From Bifidobacterium dentium JCM 1195 = DSM 20436 (lineage in GTDB: Bacteria > Actinomycetota > Actinomycetes > Actinomycetales > Bifidobacteriaceae), in the NCBI RefSeq assembly GCF_001042595.1, contig NZ_AP012326.1:1798001-1862000 (forward strand): DNA of 64,000 nt, given 5' to 3'. Below are positions 17,029-26,308 of this stretch, in pieces; positions within the stretch are counted from its first letter, which is position 1; each line of letters starts with the position of its first letter. Below the pieces are notes generated by a model. That model searched no databases, was not told the DNA's origin, and worked only from the letters and a program-made list of their open reading frames with translations. Position numbers and translations under genes: made by a program.

Positions 17029-18453
17029 TCAGTCATCGAATGTCGGGAAGGACAGATCGGGAATGTCGACGTTCAGGCCATGCGAATCACCGGGGAACAG
17101 CGGCGAAACCTTCGATTCGTCCTTCTTCTCCTCGGTCTTGCCCGCATCCTCCACAGTAGGGGCCTCAGGCTTCGTGGCGGTTCCGGCGGGCTCAGCCGGT
17201 GCCGCCGAAGGTGCGGAAGCGCTCGAAATGTCAATGGACGGAGGAACCGGCGTATGCTGGGCGGCCAACAACGAGGTCATGGAGCTCAGGTCGAGAGCGT
17301 CGGTGTTGACCTGTGGCACGCTTGGGACGGACAGATCCGGAACATACGGCGCAGACGAGGTTTCGGCCGGGGACGGCTCGTCGGTCGATTCAGCCATATG
17401 GGCCAAAGCGGCCAGCGAGGAATCGGCAGCGGGCTCAGCCGGTTTGTAGGCCGGGGCCGCAGGAGCGAAGCTCGGCGGCATATCAGAAACGGGAGCTTCA
17501 GCGTTCGCGTCTTCCTCGGCCTTGTTTTCCACGGAGGCGCGAGTGACGGACGGTTGGAATACTGGAGGCACAGATGGCGGGAACGTCGCCGATGTCTCCG
17601 CCTCCGGCGTGCTGACGGGAGAGACGGCCGGAGCCGCGAAAATCTCACGTTCGGCCTTGTTAAGCGCATCGAACGACTCGCCCGGCTTCGAAGCCGTTTC
17701 GTCGTCATGTTCCGTCGTCATCGCAGGCTTGGCGAACAGCGGAGCGATCAACTGGGTCTCCTTGGCATCGGAGGAGGCCGACGTCTGCTGCGAGGTCTCA
17801 GTGGGCTCGCCCACGAAATCGGCCACGCGGGCGTATGACTCCAGACGGGTCAGCAGCTGCACGCATGAACTCAGGTAATAGTCCACCTGCCGTTCGTCAT
17901 AACCCCGCTTGCCCTTGCGTTGCGTGAAGATCACGTTGGCGACGGACGTCGAATTCAGATCGACGAGATGCTTGGCATCCTCACGGGAGATCTTTTCGAT
18001 GTCAAGTTCGGAAGCGGCTTTCGCCATGCTCTGGTCGATGATGCGGTCGACCTGCTTGCGGTCGTAGGACGGCGTCTTCGGCTCCCCCGACTTGAAACGT
18101 TCGCCGGCCGCACGCTTGGCATGTTCGTCGAGCTGACGGTATAGCGCCTCGGTCTGGGCCTTCCAGGCCACCCGGCCATGCTGAGAGATCTCCCACGTGG
18201 TCTGCTTGTCGGCTACGGCACGTTCCAGACGGGCCAGAGCCGCGTCGACCTGGGCAATCACGTAGCCGCCCTTCACCAGATCGAACGAGACATTCTGAAT
18301 GTCATGCTGGGTCAGCTGAACGCCTTCGCTCTCATACAGCATGTGCGCACGCTCCAAAAAAGCGTCCACCTGCGCAGGGTCATACCCCCACTTGCGCTTT
18401 CCGGTGCGAGCGACTCCAGATGCGTTCCTACCGGCTTCAGGTTCCTGCGCCAT
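17029..18453 (-). CDS. DivIVA-domain protein with three DivIVA-like motifs
   Basis: 474 residues. Three related motifs, GYDPAQVDAFL, SYDRKQVDRII and GYDERQVDYYL, each start a DivIVA/Wag31-like helix. The region after about residue 215 is low-complexity, rich in Pro, Ala, Ser and Glu, and probably disordered. DivIVA proteins sense membrane curvature and organise polar growth or division. The short modules here suggest a scaffold related to, but not the same as, the main Wag31. It lies 67 bases upstream of nothing it obviously partners with, so the cellular role is inferred from the domain only. Confidence 0.8.
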   Translation of the reverse strand: MAQEPEAGRNASGVARTGKRKWGYDPAQVDAFLERAHMLYESEGVQLTQHDIQNVSFDLVKGGYVIAQVDAALARLERAVADKQTTWEISQHGRVAWKAQTEALYRQLDEHAKRAAGERFKSGEPKTPSYDRKQVDRIIDQSMAKAASELDIEKISREDAKHLVDLNSTSVANVIFTQRKGKRGYDERQVDYYLSSCVQLLTRLESYARVADFVGEPTETSQQTSASSDAKETQLIAPLFAKPAMTTEHDDETASKPGESFDALNKAEREIFAAPAVSPVSTPEAETSATFPPSVPPVFQPSVTRASVENKAEEDANAEAPVSDMPPSFAPAAPAYKPAEPAADSSLAALAHMAESTDEPSPAETSSAPYVPDLSVPSVPQVNTDALDLSSMTSLLAAQHTPVPPSIDISSASAPSAAPAEPAGTATKPEAPTVEDAGKTEEKKDESKVSPLFPGDSHGLNVDIPDLSFPTFDD

Positions 18454-18640
18454 TGGCTATCGACCTCCTACAGACAGTATTCAACGTCATCACTTTACGT
18501 GATTGATTCGACGCCCATGCGATTTCATGCAAAATGTCGCGGAAACAACACGCGAAACACGTCGGAACATACCTGCGGGGCTCGCGCGACTCGCCCGACA
18601 CGCGATGCACGACGCACCATACGGTACAGTAGAGCGTTGC

Positions 18641-18714
18641 GGGCGATTAGCTCAGTTGGTTAGAGCGCCACCTTTACACGGTGGATGTCGGGGGTTCGAA
18701 TCCCTCATCGCCCA
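18641..18714 (+). tRNA. tRNA-Val (anticodon TAC)
   Basis: A 74-nt cloverleaf with acceptor stem GGGCGAT/ATCGCCC, D-arm AGCTCAGTTGGTTAGAGC, anticodon stem CCACC/GGTGG with loop TTTACAC, and T-arm GGGGGTTCGAATCCCTC. The 3' CCA is not encoded. Confidence 0.96.
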
Positions 18715-18795
18715 CGGTTTCCTGCAATCATCAGCGAATGAGCATTCTTTATTTTGCCCCCGTAGGCACGTATCCCCTTACGGCAAGAGATTGTT

Positions 18796-19176
18796 CTATT
18801 GCCTGTTGTAATCGCATTTCTGGCACTGCGCCATCACATTGTCGCTGCTTTCCCGTTGAAAAATACCAGCCCATTTGCAGATATTCTGAAGAATCGGCAC
18901 CACTGATTTTCCTCTGTCCGTTAAGGAATATTCCACCCTCGGCGGTATCTCATCGTATTGTTTGCGAGCAACAAGACCATCGTTGATGAGTTCCTTCAAT
19001 GTGGAGGAAAGCACGGCATCGGTAACATTGAGCATTTCCTTGCGAATGGCGCTGTATCTCAGAACTCCCTTTTCATTCAGCACACAGATCACACGGGATT
19101 TCCATTTACCGCCGAACACTTTAAGCCCATATTCCAAAGGGCACCTAATGTCCGCCTCCATCTTCTTCCGGTACAT
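18796..19176 (-). CDS. HxlR-family transcriptional regulator
   Basis: 126 residues with the HxlR winged helix: RCPLEYGLKVFGGKWKSRVI, then RYSAIRKEM, then PPRVEYSLTDRG. Cys12 in the N-terminal RCP is the position used for thiol or quinone sensing in some relatives. GGGAGG lies 7 bases before the ATG at 19176. The gene diverges from the small barrel protein at 19365, which it probably regulates from the shared 188-base gap. Confidence 0.9.
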   Translation of the reverse strand: MYRKKMEADIRCPLEYGLKVFGGKWKSRVICVLNEKGVLRYSAIRKEMLNVTDAVLSSTLKELINDGLVARKQYDEIPPRVEYSLTDRGKSVVPILQNICKWAGIFQRESSDNVMAQCQKCDYNRQ

Positions 19177-19364
19177 TTCAACGCCTCCCGATTTTTCATC
19201 TTCACCATAGCATGATTACTTCGATGGATATAGTTACTATTAAATTTATAAGTAACTTATAAACTTCTTTATATCTTCCATTCGCTGAGTTAGCACGATA
19301 TGCTCGAATCGCATCCGGAAAGGTGCAATGCAAGCAAAAACGCTGATAATCGGAAGGATTCATA

Positions 19365-19655
19365 ATGAAGGTGCAAGCTTATCTTGAAATCACCATGGTC
19401 ATCAATCCGGAAAACCGTCCGGCCGCGGCAAAGGTCTACACTGACTATCGTCAGCCGTTCCTTGACACCATCGAAGGTGCCCTGACAAAAGAGCTCCTTA
19501 TTCGCGACGAGGACGTTCAGGTTATCCACGGTTTCGACAGCATGGAGCATGCAAAGGCATACCTCGAAACCGATTTGTTCAAGAACGATGTTTTCGTCGG
19601 GCTCAAGCCGACTTGGGCCGCTGACCCTGATGTGCGCTTCTACGAAGTTGCATAA
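19365..19655 (+). CDS. Small dimeric alpha/beta-barrel (antibiotic-monooxygenase-like) protein
   Basis: 96 residues, soluble. The pattern YLEITMVINPENR, a central helix pair and the C-terminal VFVGLKPTW...RFYEVA fits the ferredoxin-like ABM/dimeric alpha-beta barrel fold, though no family was recognised with certainty. GGAAGGA precedes the ATG. The divergent HxlR regulator suggests a gene induced by quinones, aldehydes or other redox stress, in which small barrel proteins of this kind often act. Function is not known. Confidence 0.6.
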   Translation: MKVQAYLEITMVINPENRPAAAKVYTDYRQPFLDTIEGALTKELLIRDEDVQVIHGFDSMEHAKAYLETDLFKNDVFVGLKPTWAADPDVRFYEVA

Positions 19656-19662
19656 CCATACC

Positions 19663-19725
19663 TTTTGGCCCCTGTAGAGTTCCGTTGTCGGTGACATAGG
19701 CAACGGAACTCTACAGGGGCCAAAA
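19663..19725. terminator. Long perfect hairpin terminator
   Basis: A 25-bp perfect stem (19663-19687 with 19701-19725) beginning TTTTGGCCCCTG and ending CAGGGGCCAAAA, with a 13-nt loop. It starts eight bases after the stop of the small barrel protein. The A/T ends give T-runs in both directions. Confidence 0.8.
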
Positions 19726-19891
19726 TTATTGTAGAAAACGTCCGTAACGGACAAGCCGACCTGTTCCATCAATGAAAAATGGCTTGAATCCTATTGGAGT
19801 CAAGCCATGGAGCATCGTGTTCACGGTGCATGCCGCACTTGCGGCAGACGCTCATTCGTCTGACGCACACCGCCCGTGTCGAGCGGAAGTC

Positions 19892-20317
19892 TTATCTGCC
19901 TTTGCCGAAGGCGCGCAGCCGGATACCGTTCCAATCGGAGCTTACGGTCAGCGGCGTCGCAGCATTCATGCCTGCGGTCTTGGCCGCGGACTGCACCGTG
20001 CTTGAGCTTGCGGCGCCCGGACGTCCCGGTTTCGGGGTCAACACCCACAACGGGCCATCATCGCCAAGAACCGCATACGCGTCGACGATGGTATCGGACA
20101 GCTCATCCTCGTCGTCGCCGTCACGCCACCAGATGATTACGCCATCGACAGCGGAATCATAGTCCTCGTCGACCAGTTCCTCACCGGTCAGTTCCTCGAT
20201 CTTGGCGCGGATCGAGTCGTCCACATCGTCGTCCCACAGCCATTCCTGTACCAGGTCGCCGGCTTGGAAACCGAATTCTTCAGCGTTATCAGATGCCGTT
20301 TGGTTCACGTTCGCCAA
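19892..20317 (-). CDS. DUF3052 family protein
   Basis: 141 residues, acidic. The motifs GDLVQEWLWDDDVDDSIR and the GVIIWWRDGDDEDEL segment are typical of the actinobacterial DUF3052 family, whose function is unknown. No ATG is available. The frame opens with TTG at 20317 or GTG at 20308, with no ribosome site, so a leaderless mRNA is possible. It stands alone, convergent with the gene at 19365. Confidence 0.8.
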   Translation of the reverse strand: MANVNQTASDNAEEFGFQAGDLVQEWLWDDDVDDSIRAKIEELTGEELVDEDYDSAVDGVIIWWRDGDDEDELSDTIVDAYAVLGDDGPLWVLTPKPGRPGAASSSTVQSAAKTAGMNAATPLTVSSDWNGIRLRAFGKGR

Positions 20318-20417
20318 TATACCAACACAGCTCGAACATATACGTTACGAACGCTGGAATTGCTCACTGTTCGAGATTGCATCCGCACTGATTGCGCCTC
20401 TACGATCCGATCACCCG

Positions 20418-21278
20418 CTACTCGGCCTTGCACCCCGAAAGAGATGAGCCTTTCCCGTCACGGATGGCGATCAATGCCTGATATGCCTCGTCAAGGGTCG
20501 AGACCTTCACCACATTGAGTCCGTCGGGAATATGACCTACCACACCGTCGCAATTGGATTCGGGCGCCAGGAACCAGGTGGCCCCGTCACGTTTCGCTCC
20601 GAGCATCTTCAGGCGGATGCCACCGATCGCACCGACCTTGCCCTGATCATCCATCGTGCCCGTTCCGGCGATGATGTTGCCACCAGACAGCCGTTCGCCG
20701 GAGATCTTGTCAATCAGACCCAACGAATACATCATGCCGGCGGAAGGCCCGCCGATATCATCGACATGCATGGTGACCTTCGCCTGTGAGACGTCATAGC
20801 CCTTGTCTTTGAGGAAGTTCAGGGCCGCGGTGGTGGCGGAATCCTGCGAAGAAGTCATTTCCTTTTCGCTGCTGCTCTTGTATTCCTCGGTAGTCTGTCC
20901 GACCGGAACCACGGCCTCGCGCGGCATCACCGTGGTATGAGAATCGGCCCAGCCCCACAGCGCCTGCGCATTGGTGACGGGATATCCCGGCACACCTGAG
21001 GCGTTGACGGTCACCAGCAACAGCTGACCGGAATCCTTATGGGTCTTGACCCCCGATACGGCGATGACCTGCTTGCCACCGGACTCGCCAAGCACGTTCT
21101 GCGTGGGGCCGGGCGTTTCGACCACATAGGCACTGGGCAATACCATCACCAGCACACACAGGACCACGGTGAACATTCCCGTGAGATAGCGCCATGAACG
21201 GGCCGCGAAGAAGCCATCCACGCGCTTGCCGATGCGGTTGAGTGTGCTTTTGGCGTGAAGTTGACGTGTTACATGCAT
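20418..21278 (-). CDS. Membrane-anchored S16 (Lon-type) serine protease, YlbL-like
   Basis: 286 residues. One membrane segment near residues 32-52 anchors an external PDZ-like and Lon-type domain. The catalytic Ser is in DDIGGPSAGMMYS and the Lys in GGIRLKMLGAK, the Ser-Lys dyad of family S16. GGGAGG lies about 10 bases before the ATG at 21278; the longer reading frame upstream belongs to the opposite-strand DUF2342 gene. The same order (S16 protease, DUF2342, UvrD-like helicase) is familiar from mycobacteria, so this is a conserved actinobacterial neighbourhood. Confidence 0.9.
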   Translation of the reverse strand: MHVTRQLHAKSTLNRIGKRVDGFFAARSWRYLTGMFTVVLCVLVMVLPSAYVVETPGPTQNVLGESGGKQVIAVSGVKTHKDSGQLLLVTVNASGVPGYPVTNAQALWGWADSHTTVMPREAVVPVGQTTEEYKSSSEKEMTSSQDSATTAALNFLKDKGYDVSQAKVTMHVDDIGGPSAGMMYSLGLIDKISGERLSGGNIIAGTGTMDDQGKVGAIGGIRLKMLGAKRDGATWFLAPESNCDGVVGHIPDGLNVVKVSTLDEAYQALIAIRDGKGSSLSGCKAE

Positions 21279-21347
21279 ATTGGGCATACCTCCCATAGTA
21301 TGGAAGCATCTGAACTTAAGAAAAACATGCAGAAAGCAGGGAACGGC

Positions 21348-22850
21348 ATGGACGAGAATGCGATCCGCCAGTGGCTTATCGAGTGCTTTGGTCCGATTCA
21401 AGGTGAAATGGCTTGGAATCAGCTTTCCAACCTTCCCGATGAGATTCGCGAGCAGCTGCTCAGCCAGGACCCCAGCAAACTGCCGAATCCGGCCGAAGTG
21501 CAGTCCCTCATGCAGGCCTTCACCGCCGGAGGTCTCAATACGATGGGTGACATGCAACGCACGGTCGAGGAGGGCCCGATCAATGTGAAGTTGGCGAAAT
21601 CGCTGGCTTTGCAGCAGGCGAACGACTCCGGTTCCGAAGGCAGCGTCAGTGCCGGCGACGGTGAAATCGCACGCAAGGCGATCAGCGAGGCGAATCTGTG
21701 GCTCGACACCGCCTGCGAATTCAATCCGGCTCCCGGCGAAACGCAGGTACTGACCCGTGCAGGCTGGGTCGAAGGCACCATTGACGCTTGGGCGCAGTTT
21801 GCCTCGCCCGTGGCCCAGTCCATGAACGATGCCCTGGCCTCCGTAATCGCCGACCGTCTGGGAGGCGCCGTCCAAGGTGAAATCGCCGGCATGTTCGCCG
21901 GACCGGTGCCGATTCCGATTCCGGAAGGCATGAAGGATCCGGAGCAGCTGATGAAACTGCTCGGCAACACGTCCTTCGCCATGCAACTCGGGCGCGCCGC
22001 CGGAGATCTGTCCCATGAGGTGCGCGGTAGCTTCGACCAAGGCATCGCACTGCTGAAGAATCCTTCCGGCGCGTTGATTGCGCAGAATGTCGTGGAATAT
22101 GCGAAGTCGCTCGACATCGATGTGAACGAGGTCATGGCATTCCTGGCATTGCAGGAGCTGGCCCATGCCCGCCTGTTCGCCGCCGTGCCGTGGCTGATGC
22201 CGCGTTTTGAAGCGTTGATCGGCAAGTATGCGCGCGGCATCGATATCGATCTCGATGCCATGGAGGAGCAACTGCGAGACGCGGGCACCATGGATCCGGA
22301 ATCGATGGCCGATGCAGTCAATCTCACCAAGGTCGGCATTCCGGACACTCCGGAACAACGGCAGGCGATGGCTTCGTTGGAGACGCTGCTGGCTCTGGTC
22401 GAAGGTTGGGTTGACGCCGTGGTCTGGCGCGCCGGCATGGCCCACATTCCGCATATCGAGCAGCTTCGCGAGATGCTTCGCCGTGAACGCGCCATCGGCG
22501 GTCCGGCCGAACGCACCTTCGAAAATCTGCTAGGCATGCAGCTACGACCGAAGCGCATGCGCGAAGCGGCGGCACTATGGGAGAGCATCGGAGCACAGGA
22601 AGGCCCCGAGGCTCGCGACGCGAAATGGTCCCATCCGGATCTGCTGCCGCAGTTGCCCGGTAACGACGCGTTGACAGGCGCGGCATCGCAGGTCGGCCAT
22701 CCCGCTGAATCCGCCAACCCGCCCGCAGACAGCGAGGCGGAGAACAACGCTCCGGCCCCGGAGTCCGGCACCATCGACTGGGATGCGGAACTCAGCAAGC
22801 TTCTCGACGAGGAGCAGGGCGACGGCGGAGAGCGGGAAGAACAGCAGTAA
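21348..22850 (+). CDS. Zinc-dependent metalloprotease-like protein, DUF2342 family
   Basis: 500 residues from the ATG at 21348, which has AGGGA in front; ATGs at 21300 and 21327 are alternatives. The region ALQELAHARLFAAVPWLMPRF carries the HExxH-like position of the family, but the first His is Gln here. In DUF2342 members the motif varies, so loss of proteolysis cannot be concluded. The C-terminal 80 residues are acidic and low-complexity. It diverges from the S16 protease gene across about 70 bases. Substrate and role are unknown. Confidence 0.82.
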   Translation: MDENAIRQWLIECFGPIQGEMAWNQLSNLPDEIREQLLSQDPSKLPNPAEVQSLMQAFTAGGLNTMGDMQRTVEEGPINVKLAKSLALQQANDSGSEGSVSAGDGEIARKAISEANLWLDTACEFNPAPGETQVLTRAGWVEGTIDAWAQFASPVAQSMNDALASVIADRLGGAVQGEIAGMFAGPVPIPIPEGMKDPEQLMKLLGNTSFAMQLGRAAGDLSHEVRGSFDQGIALLKNPSGALIAQNVVEYAKSLDIDVNEVMAFLALQELAHARLFAAVPWLMPRFEALIGKYARGIDIDLDAMEEQLRDAGTMDPESMADAVNLTKVGIPDTPEQRQAMASLETLLALVEGWVDAVVWRAGMAHIPHIEQLREMLRRERAIGGPAERTFENLLGMQLRPKRMREAAALWESIGAQEGPEARDAKWSHPDLLPQLPGNDALTGAASQVGHPAESANPPADSEAENNAPAPESGTIDWDAELSKLLDEEQGDGGEREEQQ

Positions 22851-22874
22851 GGCCTTCCGCCAATTCAGGACACG

Positions 22875-24383
22875 TCAGCTCAGGAACCGGCTGACCCGAC
22901 GGCCTCGACCATCGTTGAGGCCGTCTTTGGAGCGTGCATACGACAGATGCAGGGTGTCTTCGGCGCGAGTCACGCCCACGTACAGCAGACGTCGTTCCTC
23001 CTCCAGCTGATCGCCGTCCTGCGGCGAACCGTATGGCAGGAGTCCTTCGGAACAGCCGATCAGGAACACATGCTTGAATTCCAGGCCTTTGGAGGCATGG
23101 ATGGTGGAGATGGTCACACCGTTCATGTCCGAGCCGACACCCAACGCCTCCAACATGGCCAGGCGCGTCTGCGCGTCATCAGCGAGCGCGGAGTTCTGCC
23201 ATCCGCTATCCCGGCGAATGCGATAGCGCAGATGCTGTTCCTGCAATGCCTTGCAGAGGATCTGTTGCTGTGCGTTGATGCGGGTCAGAATCGCACAGTC
23301 GGAAGGAGATACCCCCTGCGAGGCGAGTTTGGCTATGCGCATGGCCACGCCCTGCGCCTCTTCCGTATCGCTGGCGTATACGGTCTGTGTGACCCTCGGG
23401 CCTTGTTCCCGACCGGATTGCAGTACAAGATAGTCGTCCCGCTGCGGTGACGCTTTGAGTACTCGATTGGCGTAGTTCACGATCTGCGGTGTGGAACGAT
23501 AGTCTCTGTTCAGGCTGATATCGGCCGAAAGCGGACCGAATTCACCGGCGAAATCGAGCAGACTGTAGCTGCTGGCCCCAGCAAACGAGTAGATGGTCTG
23601 CGCGGGGTCGCCTACCACGCAAATGTTGCGGTTGCCGCTCAGCCATCGTGTCAGCAGGCGATGTTGCAGTGGCGAAACGTCCTGGTATTCGTCGACGGTG
23701 AGCCATCCGATGGATGAGCGGATGGCGGCTGATGCTTCGTCATAGCTCTCCAGAACATGGCATGCGATGAGCAGGATGTCGTCGAAGTCGATTTCGCCGC
23801 GCGCCGTCTTTTCGGTTTCGTATGCCTGATACACGTCCGTGAACTGATCGGGTTCAAGCCCTGCCGGAGGTTGTCGATGCGTGGCTGCGCATACGCGTTG
23901 GTAGTCGTTCGGTGAGACCAGGGAGATCTTGCACCAGTTGATTTCCGCCTGTAGATTGCGTACCGTTTCGTCATCGACCTGCATGGTGGTGACTCTGCGC
24001 AGCGAACGCGCCACTAATTCCCTTGGCTGCCTGCTGATGTGCGGAAACGGTCCTTCGCACAGGTCGGGCCATACGCGACGGATTTGATGCAGTGCCGCGG
24101 AATGGAACGTTGCGGCCTTGACCGCGCCGTCGACTTCGAGTTGCGACAGTCTGGAACGCATTTCCGCTGCGGCCTTTACGGAGAAGGTCACGGCGAGTGC
24201 ACGCCGTGGATCCCATTCGCCGGTGGCGCATGCATAGGCGATACGGCGCGTGACGGTACGGGTTTTGCCCGCCCCTGCGCCTGCGATGATGCGTACGGGT
24301 CCGTTCACCGTCGTGGCCGCGGTCCGTTGCGCATCGTCCAGCCCTTCAAGAATCGTCTCTGCGGATGCGTCCATATGCACCAT
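22875..24383 (-). CDS. UvrD/PcrA-like superfamily 1 DNA helicase (short form)
   Basis: 502 residues. All SF1A motifs are visible: AGAGAGKT (Walker A), VDEYQDVSPLQ (motif II), GDPAQTIYSFAGA (III), SLNRDYRST (IV), HASKGLEFKHVF (V) and LLYVGVTRAED (VI). It unwinds DNA with ATP, probably in repair. It is shorter than UvrD or PcrA (about 720 residues) and lacks an HRDC domain, so it is closest to the compact actinobacterial UvrD2-type helicases. GAGGG precedes the ATG at 24383. It is convergent with DUF2342 and divergent from the APH-like gene. Confidence 0.92.
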   Translation of the reverse strand: MVHMDASAETILEGLDDAQRTAATTVNGPVRIIAGAGAGKTRTVTRRIAYACATGEWDPRRALAVTFSVKAAAEMRSRLSQLEVDGAVKAATFHSAALHQIRRVWPDLCEGPFPHISRQPRELVARSLRRVTTMQVDDETVRNLQAEINWCKISLVSPNDYQRVCAATHRQPPAGLEPDQFTDVYQAYETEKTARGEIDFDDILLIACHVLESYDEASAAIRSSIGWLTVDEYQDVSPLQHRLLTRWLSGNRNICVVGDPAQTIYSFAGASSYSLLDFAGEFGPLSADISLNRDYRSTPQIVNYANRVLKASPQRDDYLVLQSGREQGPRVTQTVYASDTEEAQGVAMRIAKLASQGVSPSDCAILTRINAQQQILCKALQEQHLRYRIRRDSGWQNSALADDAQTRLAMLEALGVGSDMNGVTISTIHASKGLEFKHVFLIGCSEGLLPYGSPQDGDQLEEERRLLYVGVTRAEDTLHLSYARSKDGLNDGRGRRVSRFLS

Positions 24384-24474
24384 TGTGCACCCTCGCATGC
24401 CATGGAGGTCATCAACGTCGGCAAGTCGGTGTTGTTTTACGCCTTTACGCCTTATGTGTATTAGTGTTGACCTT

Positions 24475-26028
24475 GTGACCGAACGAAGCAAACTCATGAT
24501 GGCCGCCCTGACGAGCGCGGCGATGCCGAATATCGCCGTGGCGGGCGTACGTGGCAGCGAACAGACCAATTCGACCGACGAGGGTTGCGGCATCGATCAT
24601 GCCGTGGTCCAGGACGCCGCCGGCAAACTGTATGATGTTTTCGCATCCAACACCGTGGCTGGCCGTAAGCGTCTCGCGGGGCGTGTGCGTGCCGCGCAGA
24701 CGTTGCATCAGGCACGTGAGCTGGCCGGTCTGGGTTTCGATCTCGATCACGTCATCGCGTTTTCCAATGGCGATCTGGAACGTTCCGCCACTGGGGACAC
24801 CACGGTCATGGTCGCCATGCATCATGTCGGTCAGGCCCGTTCCTTGGATTTGCTGACGCTGGACGATTGTGCCGGCGTAGGCACCGCCTTGGGTGCGATC
24901 CATCGGTTGCGGCCCACCTTTCTGCAGGAGGCGAAGTATCCCGCGTTCACGACGGGCCAGATTCGCGCCCAGCTGACCGCTTGGATCAAAAGGCTTCGGC
25001 AGGCGGGCCACGTTCCGTCGGAAATCACTACGAGCTGGTCGAACATTCTTGAGACCGACGGCCTGTGGTCGTTTACCACCTGTCCGGTGCATGGCGGTTT
25101 CCATGACGGCGATTTCCTGTTTTCCGGATCTTCCATCACTGCGATCACCAACTGGCAGGATATGCAGATGAACGATCCCGCCCGCGACCTGGCTTGGATC
25201 TTCGCCAAACTTGATGAGAACCATCGCAATGCGGTGCTGTCTTCGTATGGTCGCATGTTGGGCAATCGTCTGGATGATTTGATCATGCTACGCGCCAATC
25301 TGTGGCTGCAGATGGAACAGGTCGGCGATTTCATCTCCGCATTGAACCAGGCCGATAGCGCCAAGATCATGCAGTTCAAGGCGCAGGTCGAACGTCTTGC
25401 GCACCAATTGGGCGTCGCTACGGCCAAGACGCGCACGCAGTCGGCCCCACGTCCGCAGGATGACCGCAACGGCGACCGTCCGCCGAGCACCATCACCGTC
25501 GGTACGCTGCTGAATGAATCCGAACGTCGTCGTGAGGCGGCGCAACGGTCGCTCATCAATGATGATACCGGCGAAACCGATGTCACCGGCGAACGTCATA
25601 TCGAAGCGACTTCCGAAGTCGAGGATGATTCCACCGGCGAGTTCGACGTGACCGGCAACCTCGATCAAACCGGCTCCGCACAAATCCAGGCTTCCGGAGA
25701 TTCCGTCGATGATGCGACCGAGGCTTTTGACGTCACTGGCGGCCAGCATGCCGATGACGGTCCGGCGGTGCCGATCAGCACGTTCATTCCGGAGCATTCC
25801 GCGAAGGAATTGCATGATACGATGCCATCTTCCGCCACTATCGTCATCAATGGTCCGGCCGGTGACGGCGACACCAACGAGCAGACGATTCCGCAGGAGC
25901 ACAGCGATGCCGCCACGATGATCATTCCGCTGTTGCAGCGTGACGAGGCCACCATGCAGCAGGCTCAGGCCAGGATCGACGGTCAGGACGTCTCCGACGC
26001 AACCGGCGGGAATACGCAGGTACAATAA
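24475..26028 (+). CDS. Aminoglycoside phosphotransferase-like kinase with a repetitive C-terminal tail
   Basis: 517 residues from a GTG at 24475 (possibly leaderless; ATGs at 24454, 24496 and 24499 are alternatives). Residues about 30-310 form an APH/choline-kinase-like fold: VHGGFHDGDFLF matches the catalytic loop and ITNWQDMQMNDPARDLAW the metal-binding DFG-like segment. The tail, from about residue 360, repeats TGETDVTG, TGEFDVTG and TEAFDVTG among acidic residues. It probably phosphorylates a small molecule or acts as a pseudokinase scaffold. Sequence alone does not support a resistance role. Confidence 0.72.
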   Translation: MTERSKLMMAALTSAAMPNIAVAGVRGSEQTNSTDEGCGIDHAVVQDAAGKLYDVFASNTVAGRKRLAGRVRAAQTLHQARELAGLGFDLDHVIAFSNGDLERSATGDTTVMVAMHHVGQARSLDLLTLDDCAGVGTALGAIHRLRPTFLQEAKYPAFTTGQIRAQLTAWIKRLRQAGHVPSEITTSWSNILETDGLWSFTTCPVHGGFHDGDFLFSGSSITAITNWQDMQMNDPARDLAWIFAKLDENHRNAVLSSYGRMLGNRLDDLIMLRANLWLQMEQVGDFISALNQADSAKIMQFKAQVERLAHQLGVATAKTRTQSAPRPQDDRNGDRPPSTITVGTLLNESERRREAAQRSLINDDTGETDVTGERHIEATSEVEDDSTGEFDVTGNLDQTGSAQIQASGDSVDDATEAFDVTGGQHADDGPAVPISTFIPEHSAKELHDTMPSSATIVINGPAGDGDTNEQTIPQEHSDAATMIIPLLQRDEATMQQAQARIDGQDVSDATGGNTQVQ

Positions 26029-26082
26029 ATGCCAGCGCCGGGCAATACGGCATGTGCATCATCACTACTCACAAGGAGCATC

Positions 26083-26307
26083 ATGGATATCGAACTGGGC
26101 ATTCAGAACGTGGCACGCACCGTCACCTTCAGCACCGAGGAAAGCGCCGAAGCCGTGAACACCGCCATCGCCGATGCCGTGGAGCATGGCAGGACCATCA
26201 ATCTGACCGATGACAAGGGCCGCCGCATCGTAGTGCCGGCCGGATCCCTCGGCTATGCCATCATCGGTTCCGAAACCAAGCATGCCGTAGGTTTCGGCAA
26301 TCTCTGA
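26083..26307 (+). CDS. DUF3107 family protein
   Basis: 74 residues. MDIELGIQNVARTVTFSTEESAE and the conserved end GYAIIGSETKHAVGFG identify the small actinobacterial DUF3107 family, of unknown function. AAGGAG precedes the ATG at 26083. It follows the APH-like gene by 54 bases on the same strand and is convergent with the PHP gene, whose stop is one base away. Confidence 0.85.
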   Translation: MDIELGIQNVARTVTFSTEESAEAVNTAIADAVEHGRTINLTDDKGRRIVVPAGSLGYAIIGSETKHAVGFGNL

Positions 26308-26308
26308 T

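Noticed and set aside
21279..22454. 400-residue N-terminal extension of the S16 protease frame
   Set aside because: It is antisense to the DUF2342 gene; a ribosome site and membrane segment fix the start at 21278.
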